Assembly (NCBI GenBank): GCA_037962975.1
Contig: CM075676.1
Span: 47,664,001 to 47,728,000, forward strand
From: Clitoria ternatea
Lineage: Eukaryota; Streptophyta; Magnoliopsida; Fabales; Fabaceae
Reading direction: 5' to 3'
Length of the DNA: 64,000 nt
Positions 57,448 through 64,000 of this stretch are shown here, piece after piece. Positions within the stretch are counted from its first letter, which is position 1; each line of letters begins with the position of its first letter. The notes beneath the pieces were generated by a model, which was not told where the DNA came from, ran no database searches, and worked only from the letters and a program-made list of their open reading frames with translations. The position numbers were made by a program, and so were the translations under genes.

Positions 57448-57860
57448 ATGAATCGATTCATTATGCAAGGCAAAGAGGAATGAATCGATTCATACAGTTT
57501 TTATGCAAAGGAACTTGAACATTTCATGCATGAATCGATTCAAATAGGAAAAGAATCGATTCATACGTTGGTAATGGCATTAAATTAATTCTGATGCATT
57601 TTGAAGGCCATGAATCTATTCATTTTCAAAATGAATCTATTCATTTTCAAAATGAATCCATTCATACGTCTGTCAGGAAGAAAAACAAATTACATGAATC
57701 TATTCATTTTCAAAATGAATCTATTCATTTTAAAAATGAATCTATTCATTTGCAAAATGAATCCATTCATTTCAAGCTTGAATCTATTCATTCCAATTTT
57801 TGTTACGTAAATGCACTAAATGAATCTATTCATTTTGAAAATGAATCAATTCATTTAGTT
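57448..57860. repeat. palindromic ATGAATCGATTCAT and ATGAATCTATTCATTTTCAA repeats
   Basis: Four copies of (AT)GAATCGATTCA(T), a perfect palindrome when complete, at about 57450-57565, followed by roughly ten units of about 21 bp with ATGAATCTATTCATTT up to 57860. The ORFs over them (repeats of HESIHFQN) are artefacts. Confidence 0.9.
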
Positions 57861-58073
57861 TAAATGGTTCTAAAGTTTGAAATTGAAGCTGAACGTTGAA
57901 ACAACCTGGAATCGCACTACGTAGACATAAGTTCCATAATTCATGGTGCACTACTTCGAAGAAATTAAAATCAATTGAACATTCCATGTTGCACCATCTC
58001 ACGCTGGAATTAAATATGCAAATGGGAACAAGCTGGAGAATTTTTAAATGCAAATATTATGCTCATTGAAGGC

Positions 58074-58082
58074 TATAAATAG
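58074..58082 (+). promoter_or_regulatory. TATA box of copia LTR
   Basis: TATAAATAG, followed by a C/T-rich start-like stretch (CCATTGGTTTCCTCCTCC, about 58131-58148). Confidence 0.65.
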
Positions 58083-59096
58083 GAAGGAGAGCTGCACACT
58101 TCAAACCGTCCCAAACCAGTGAAGCATTTCCATTGGTTTCCTCCTCCTCCTTCTCTTAACATTGCAATTCTCTCTTTGGTTAATTATTTGGCATATTCCT
58201 CTTGATAGTTTATTTAAGAGTTAGAGAGAAAATATTTTGAGTGAGCTAAATTTGTATATCCTCTCTTTGAGAGTTATTATTTTTGAGAAGCTTCAAATTG
58301 TAAATCTACTCTAGTGAGAGAGTTATCATTGTAATCACTAAAACACCAAAATTCCTTAGAGGTTTGGGTTGAGGGTTCAACCTTGTAATTGTGAGATTGA
58401 GAGATTGGGTGGGGTGCCCTTGTACTTGTGAGGATTGGGTTCTTGAGTGTGGGACACTAGGAAGCCGCGATTGCTCAAAGTTGTATCTCTAATCTCCAAT
58501 AGTGAAAATCCTTCAAGTGGGTTGCTTGAAGGCGAGACGTACACCGGGGTGGTGGAACTCGTTATATCGGTTTGCAAATTCTCTCTTCCCTAAACTCATT
58601 TAATTTGTGCACTTAAATTGCTCACTTGATTTATTATATCATTCGTAATTAAATTAGACTAAGTGCATGCTATAAGTTGCAAACTATATTGGTTAACATT
58701 GTTGAAGTTAGATTAAATTAAATCCATGAATCAAATGTCTTAAACATTGTTGGATTTGATTATTGAGGAAGAAGAATATTGGTGTTAACAAATTAGTAAA
58801 CTATCATGCTTAATTAATTTGAGTTGTTGAAATTATACTTATATTGAAATTAATTATAGCATGCTAAGAACTTCAAGAATTGCCTAAGCTAATAACTTGC
58901 CTTATTTATCAAAATCAATTCTTGAATATTGTATTTTTAACTTAAAGTATTTTACTATGAAATGTGCTTCATAATTATCATATCTTTTATCTTGCATCAT
59001 TTGTGTACTACTAACCGTTTTGAAAGGGATTCCGCGCGAAAATTTGAAATACTCAATTCACCCCCCCTCTTGAGTATCGAGGCCTTGGCTAACAAT

Positions 59097-59109
59097 TGGT
59101 ATCAGAGCT
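59097..59109 (+). promoter_or_regulatory. copia primer-binding site
   Basis: TGGTATCAGAGCT two bases after the LTR end, the usual initiator tRNA-Met PBS of plant copia elements. Confidence 0.93.
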
Positions 59110-59151
59110 TGACTCTTGGAAGATCAAGCTTAACCGCTTCAAGAGATCAAG

Positions 59152-60108
59152 ATGGCCTCTACATCCTATGATGCATTTCCGGAAAATGGTATAATAAATA
59201 GACCACCAATCTTCAATGGTAAAGACTATGTTATTTGGAAAGAAAGGTTGAAAATCTTTATCCAAGCCTATGACCTCAAGGTATGGAATGCTATTCAATT
59301 TGGTCCTTTTATTCCTAAATACATAGTTGATAATATAGAATGTATGAAGCCCATGAACTTATGGACTAAGGAAGAAGAAAGAAAGGTACAATTTAATCTT
59401 AGAGCTAAAATTCTTATCACATTAGCATTAGAACCTAATGATGTTTCTAGAGTTATTACTTGTAACAATGCTAAAGAAATGTGGGAAACTCTTGAAACAA
59501 TTTATGGAAGTACTAATGATGATAAAGATGCAAGAATTAGTACTCTTTCTAGTCAAGATGAAGAATTTGAAAGAAGTCTAGATAAAGAGACGAACAAGAA
59601 GGAAGAAGAAATTGCATGCCTAATGACAAAGCACTCCCAAGATGATGAGGTATGCTCTTTAAATGCTTTTAATGATGATAATGATGATGAAATTGATAAA
59701 GATGAATTATTAGAAGCACTTGAAGAATTGCATGAAAAATTTGTCTTGTTATCAAAGAAATATGCATGTTCTAAACAAACCATTTTGAAGCTTGAAAAAG
59801 AATTGCATAATGTGCACATTAAAAAGGGAAATCTTAAAATTCAAAATGATGAATTAGTAGCTTCAAATGTATCACCTAGGACTTGTAATGGTAATAATGA
59901 TTGCATGCTTATTGATAAATGTATGCTTCTTGAAAATGAGAATAAAGAATTAAAAGAAGCACTTAGTAAGCTTACAAGTAGTCAAAAGAATCTAAGTGCA
60001 CCTATTAAAGATCAAAGGCATACACTTGATAGAAGAAAAATAGATCATTACAAGAACCATTTTTTGCATAGTAAAATCCAAATCCTCTCTAAGATGCACA
60101 AACCATGA
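59152..60108 (+). CDS. copia gag with an internal deletion
   Basis: 318 codons starting MASTSYDAFPENG. The first part is copia gag (UBN2-like): PPIFNGKDYVIWKERLKIFI, FIPKYIV, NLRAKILITLALEPNDVSRV, CNNAKEMWETLETIYGS. Right after IYGSTND the reading jumps to a K/E-rich segment (SSQDEEFERSLDKETNKKEE), which in relatives comes much later, so a middle part of gag seems deleted in frame. A coiled-coil-like tail follows, then a frame break before the zinc knuckle. It may still bind particles of a complete relative. Function as a full gag is doubtful. Confidence 0.75.
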   Translation: MASTSYDAFPENGIINRPPIFNGKDYVIWKERLKIFIQAYDLKVWNAIQFGPFIPKYIVDNIECMKPMNLWTKEEERKVQFNLRAKILITLALEPNDVSRVITCNNAKEMWETLETIYGSTNDDKDARISTLSSQDEEFERSLDKETNKKEEEIACLMTKHSQDDEVCSLNAFNDDNDDEIDKDELLEALEELHEKFVLLSKKYACSKQTILKLEKELHNVHIKKGNLKIQNDELVASNVSPRTCNGNNDCMLIDKCMLLENENKELKEALSKLTSSQKNLSAPIKDQRHTLDRRKIDHYKNHFLHSKIQILSKMHKP

Positions 60109-60179
60109 AAGAAAAAGAAACTCTATGTCTAATTGTTGTATGAACCTTTATAATTCTAAAATGACTTACTCTTTGAATG

Positions 60180-60294
60180 CAACATGTTTTCATTGTGGAA
60201 TATATGGTCATATATCTTCTAATTGCTTTATAAAGAAATCCCGTCAAAAGTGTACAAGAAAGGTATGGATTCCAAAAACAAATTTGAAATCCTA
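60180..60294 (+). pseudogene. copia gag zinc knuckle, out of frame
   Basis: CFHCGIYGHISSNC is a CCHC knuckle (C-x2-C-x4-H-x4-C). It is followed by KKSRQKCTRKVWIPKTNLKS and a stop. It is separated from the gag frame by a stop at 60106-60108 and a shift. Confidence 0.75.
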
Positions 60295-63263
60295 AACTAA
60301 CAACAAAGGACCCAACTCTTAAAGGGTACCATAAAACTTGACATTTTTGTAGGAACACTTTAAATCGACAATCTCTCATTGACGAATGGCCAAAAGAATC
60401 AAGATTCATGATCTTCACTCCAAAGAACAAAGGATGAAAAAGACAAGGACATAAATTTTGTATAACTCCAAGGTACGATCGGATCCTTACTCTAGTTAAT
60501 TAAATATCATGTTGACTATATGTTTTGTATGCTTAATTATGTTGAACAATATATGAACTTGGTTGATATTTTATTAAGAATTTTTAGAAATATCTAAATA
60601 ATTCTATACTTGTTCATAATGAATTTTGATGTGTGAAAATCAAACTTTGATTTGATATATTTAAGTTTGAACATGAAAGGTGTAAAGTTTTGAAATGAGT
60701 AATTGAAATCTTAGGATCAATGATGTATATCCTTATGATTTTTGATGATTGGTGCATGATTGCTTAAATAACATGTTTTAATTTCATAAAAAAAAAACTT
60801 GAGATTAAAGTTGCTTGCATCCATGTGTGTTAGGAAGGATTGAGACATGAAAATGTTGAAATACTAAATCTTGTTGCTTAGATTCAAAGTCCTAAATGAT
60901 GCATAAACTCTTAATGATATATGATGTATGAATTCTTGAATGAAGCATGTATGAATCCTTGGTAACATATGAATTCCTAATGATGCATGAACTTTTGATT
61001 AAATATGAATTCTTGATAATGTATTGTTTATTGAATAAGAAATATGTTGGTTAGCTAGTGGTATCTAAATACAAACATCTTCCTTTAACAATGGTATCAA
61101 TTAAATTAGTAAGAGGAAGAGATCATGAGGACATATTCTTGATTAGATACTTGCCACTATGCTTTGATGATAAATACATATGTTGTATACAAGTGGTATT
61201 CATGCTTTGATAATTTATGCATAATTTATTGGTATGTCATTTTCTTAACAAGCAAGTATCTTTTCATAACAAGTGGCATTGAACTTCATATTAAGAAAAT
61301 GTTATGACTAGTTGATTATGACAAACCTTAAAGTTGCTTTAAGTTAGGACTATGTTATGCTTACATGTTTTACAAAGTTGACAATCTTAGGCAAAATAGT
61401 TTCTATGCAATTATATGTTGGTTTTGATAATGCCTAAGGAGAAAGTATGTATGCTTTATGCCTAGACTTTAAATTCATGACTAGTAATATGTTAAATGAC
61501 AATGTATGATATGTGATAATACATGGTATATTAAGAGAAAATGCATTATAATACATGACATGATCTTCCTTGATACACCATGCTTGAGCAAATTGGCATC
61601 TATTTTTAAGTGACAATCCACACCAAGTGTTTGATGATGCATGATCTTGAATGTGAAAAAGAAATTTGAATATATACATCATTGCGATTGAAAAAGAATT
61701 TTTTATGTATGTTTGAATGTCAACAATCTTGTGCTAATACACTTAAATGTTTATAATTGATATCAAGAGCTTATATTGGCAAATCCATCTAGTGATATCA
61801 TGCCTAGATACTAGTAACAAGCGGTATGGACAATGAATAAGTAATAAATGGTGTTGATCAAGAAAAGAATGCTTGACATAAAACGGGTCATAGATATATT
61901 GGCATGTGTTATAATACAAATGCATGAGTAAGCCAACAAGTTTTATTAATCATTCCACCATTACTATGATACCTACATTTGAGTGCACATTGTTGAAAAA
62001 TCATCTATGTTACTACTTTGATATCTAGAAATGCTTCAAGCACTATTAATTGATGATATCTTAGTATCTATTAAATGACTAAGGAGGAGATATTATACAT
62101 TATGATCTTCTAATAATTGGTATATCTTTCAACAATTAGTATCAATTAAATACATGACATGTGTTTAACAATTAGTATCAAACTTTATCAAATTGATTTC
62201 ACATGTTAATAAGTGGTATATGTTTTTATAAAGTGACATCAATTACAATAGTAAGGGGGAGCATACACATGAATGAATATCCATCTTTTTACCTCTCTAT
62301 GATTATGATTATAGCACTTATGCTTACAATTTTATTCACCTATATGCTTACTTGGAAGAATATCCTTGTGTTTGATAATGCCAAAAAGGAGAAGATTATG
62401 TGCTTATTTGAAATGATATGTATGCTTATTTGGAAAGAATCATGTGACGCTTACCATACTTGAAAGTAATATCAATTACATGATTGAGAATGAGTTAGTA
62501 ATCAATTATATGCTTACTTGATGAATGAATTATGTGAGTGATTATTGACTCTAAATGCATCAAATTGGTATATATCCTTGATCATGATATGAACTTTGAT
62601 TTGAAATCCTTTTCATGAAATATTTGCTCTAAATCTCTCTTATTCAAATAGATGAGTTTATTGATGGCATAGAATATAATTAAGATGATGATCTTTTTGA
62701 TGATGCCAAAGGGGGAGAGATTAGTGAAAGGATTAGTGAAAAGAATAAAATGCTATTTATGCCAAAAGGGAATAATTACTATGATTATTGTTTTATCATA
62801 AGGGAAGTTTTTGATGATGCCAAAGGGGGAGAGGATTATAGGAAGATATATACACTCTAAGTGGCATAAAGTATCTTACAAAGGGGGAGAGATATAAAAA
62901 GATATATAAAGGGATAATGCTAGAATCATTATGCTTAATCATTATGCTTACACTACCACAATGCATTAATCATTATGCTTACACTACCACTATGCTTTAA
63001 AAATTGGATGAATTATTTTGTGGTATCTATTGTATGATTAAGGGGGAGATGATTAAAGGGGAAAGAATATATATTAAGGGGGAGACACCTTATTAAGGGG
63101 AAGAGATCTTTTATCCTCTCTTGATAACTTGTGCCTATGATGTTATAAATATATGGTATCAAATTACATGTGACAGGGGGAGTTATTTTTGCAATGTATT
63201 TGAACTATTATACTAACACCCCAAGAGACAAGCATTTGTTGTCATCATCAAAAAGGGGGAGAA
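60295..63263 (+). other. non-coding 3' region of the copia element
   Basis: AT-rich sequence in place of pol, with recurring words such as AATTCTTGAT, AGTGGTAT and, towards the end, GATGATGCCAAAGGGGGAGA. No protein domain seen in any frame. Confidence 0.65.
62706..63263 (+). repeat. series of polypurine tracts before the copia 3' LTR
   Basis: AAGGGGGAGA-type tracts at about 62709, 62824, 62881, 63041, 63076, 63096 (AAGGGGAAGAG), 63175 and finally 63252, the one next to the LTR. The last serves as the expected plus-strand primer. Confidence 0.8.
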
Positions 63264-63634
63264 TGTATTTTTATGTTGATGTAGGTTTTGATAATGACAC
63301 AACAAATGGAGAAATATCAAGGATGTTATCAAGCATTAATTATGTTTGATGATGGAAAATTGATGAATTACAAAGAAATGATTCAAGGCATTTATAAAGG
63401 TTTAAAACAGGTAAAATAAATTTATCAAAGTGCCTAAGGATCAAAGGATTGGAGCCATGATTGAACAAATATCAAAAAGGGTAAAACAAAGTGCTGGAAT
63501 TCATGCAACAGGTGCATGAATCGATTCATTATGCAAGGCAAAGAGGAATGAATCGATTCATACGGTTTTTATGCAAAGGAACTTGAAAATTTCATGCATG
63601 AATCGATTCAAATAGGAAAAGAATCGATTCATAC
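63264..63634 (+). repeat. copia 3' LTR, first 371 bp
   Basis: Matches 57196-57566 with two substitutions seen (near 63563 and 63589). It is cut by the CACTA-like element. Confidence 0.88.
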
Positions 63635-64000
63635 CACCACTAAAAAAACAACTGATAGCGACGGAAGGAATTGGTCGCTAATCCATAGAATGGCCGTCGC
63701 TAAAACCATTAGCGACGGCATCTCAGACGGAAAATAGGACGTCGCTAAAACCCTCGTCGAAAACACATCAGCGACGCCACAGTTGCCGTCGCTACCATAT
63801 TGACGGCGTAAGGCCGTCGCTAAAATCGTCTCTGTCCCAATAACCCCAGCCGTCGCTAAGTGTTGCCATACAGCGACCTCGAAACCCCGTCGCTAATAAC
63901 AGCCATCAGCGACCACCGTATGCCGTCGCTACATGTACTCATTTAGCGACCACCCTCGGCCTTCGCTATTTCTAACAAGTACAGCGACGACAGCATCCGT
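63635..64000. mobile_element. CACTA-like element, left end
   Basis: Starts CACCACTAAAAAAACAACTG exactly where the LTR match ends, and may be a one-base variant of CACTACTAAAAAA ends. It is filled with subterminal repeats of the type TAGCGACGG / CCGTCGCTA about every 20-30 bp in both orientations. The right end and duplication lie beyond the window. Confidence 0.7.

Larger units (their letters stand above)
57196..59094 (+). repeat. copia 5' LTR
   Basis: 1899 bp, TGTATTTTTATG to GGCTAACA. TATA box at 58074-58082. It carries the palindromic repeats listed below. Confidence 0.88.
57196..64000 (+). mobile_element. SIRE-like Ty1/copia element lacking pol, 3' end outside window
   Basis: 5' LTR 57196-59094, methionine-tRNA PBS, gag remains with a zinc knuckle, a 3 kb non-coding 3' region with many GGGGGAG tracts, and a 3' LTR starting at 63264. 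The sequence before the left LTR is AACAC (57191-57195); its partner is beyond the window. The two LTRs differ at two of about 370 positions that can be compared. No protease, integrase or RT is visible between 60300 and 63260, so the copy must borrow enzymes. The 3' LTR is cut at 63635 by a CACTA-like element. Confidence 0.82.

Noticed and set aside
57594..57863. 89-codon ORF with repeated HESIHFQN
   Set aside because: Reads the palindromic repeats of the copia LTR; no independent sign of coding.

Overview
The window is nuclear DNA from a dicot plant, most likely a legume. The grounds are a spliced R2R3-MYB gene, an Ogre-type Ty3/gypsy element with its extra ORF1 (a group best known from legumes), Tat, Athila-like and SIRE-like LTR elements, a Cassandra-type LTR carrying 5S rRNA sequence, several CACTA transposons and a probable insert of mitochondrial DNA. 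The species call is an inference. I see only one host gene that looks intact, the MYB gene at 28.6-31.1 kb. Almost everything else is transposable-element sequence, much of it nested.

Region by region. 1-15.3 kb: an old Ogre-like element on the minus strand (LTR, PBS, ORF1, gag, protease, intron, RT, two RNase H domains, integrase, 3' UTR), broken by stops and frameshifts and split in gag by a copia-type solo LTR. 15.3-17.2 kb: remains of a CACTA transposase gene. 17.2-24.3 kb: the 5' part of a second LTR element (family B), its LTR split by a 3.7 kb solo LTR and its interior split by a 1.25 kb CACTA element that carries a captured piece of an OVATE-family gene. 24.3-28.5 kb: decayed repeats and a minisatellite. 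28.5-31.2 kb: the MYB gene. 31.2-40.4 kb: AT-rich spacer with LINE, Athila-like, Cassandra and CACTA relics.

40.39-52.72 kb: a complete, very young Tat-lineage element on the minus strand. Its 895 bp LTRs look identical, its target-site duplication is perfect and its 1815-residue gag-pol frame is open. On the opposite strand, between pol and the 3' LTR, lies a second gene with its own TATA box and a probable intron, coding for a nuclear-type coiled-coil protein with the plant 'putative gypsy type transposon' domain. 53-56.3 kb: the 3' part of another family-B copy. 56.3-57.2 kb: probable mitochondrial insert. 57.2-64 kb: a young copia (SIRE-like) element with gag remains but no recognisable pol, whose 3' LTR is cut by a further CACTA-like element running off the window.

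How the parts relate. The order of insertion can be read from target-site duplications: the CACTA gene was hit by family B, which was hit by the solo LTR and by the Pack-CACTA; Ogre was hit by the copia LTR; the Athila-like gag was hit by Cassandra. The most unusual signals are a CCGAGTG/CACTCGG motif that changes strand near the TATA box in two unrelated LTRs, the antisense gene in the Tat element, and the OVATE fragment inside the CACTA element.
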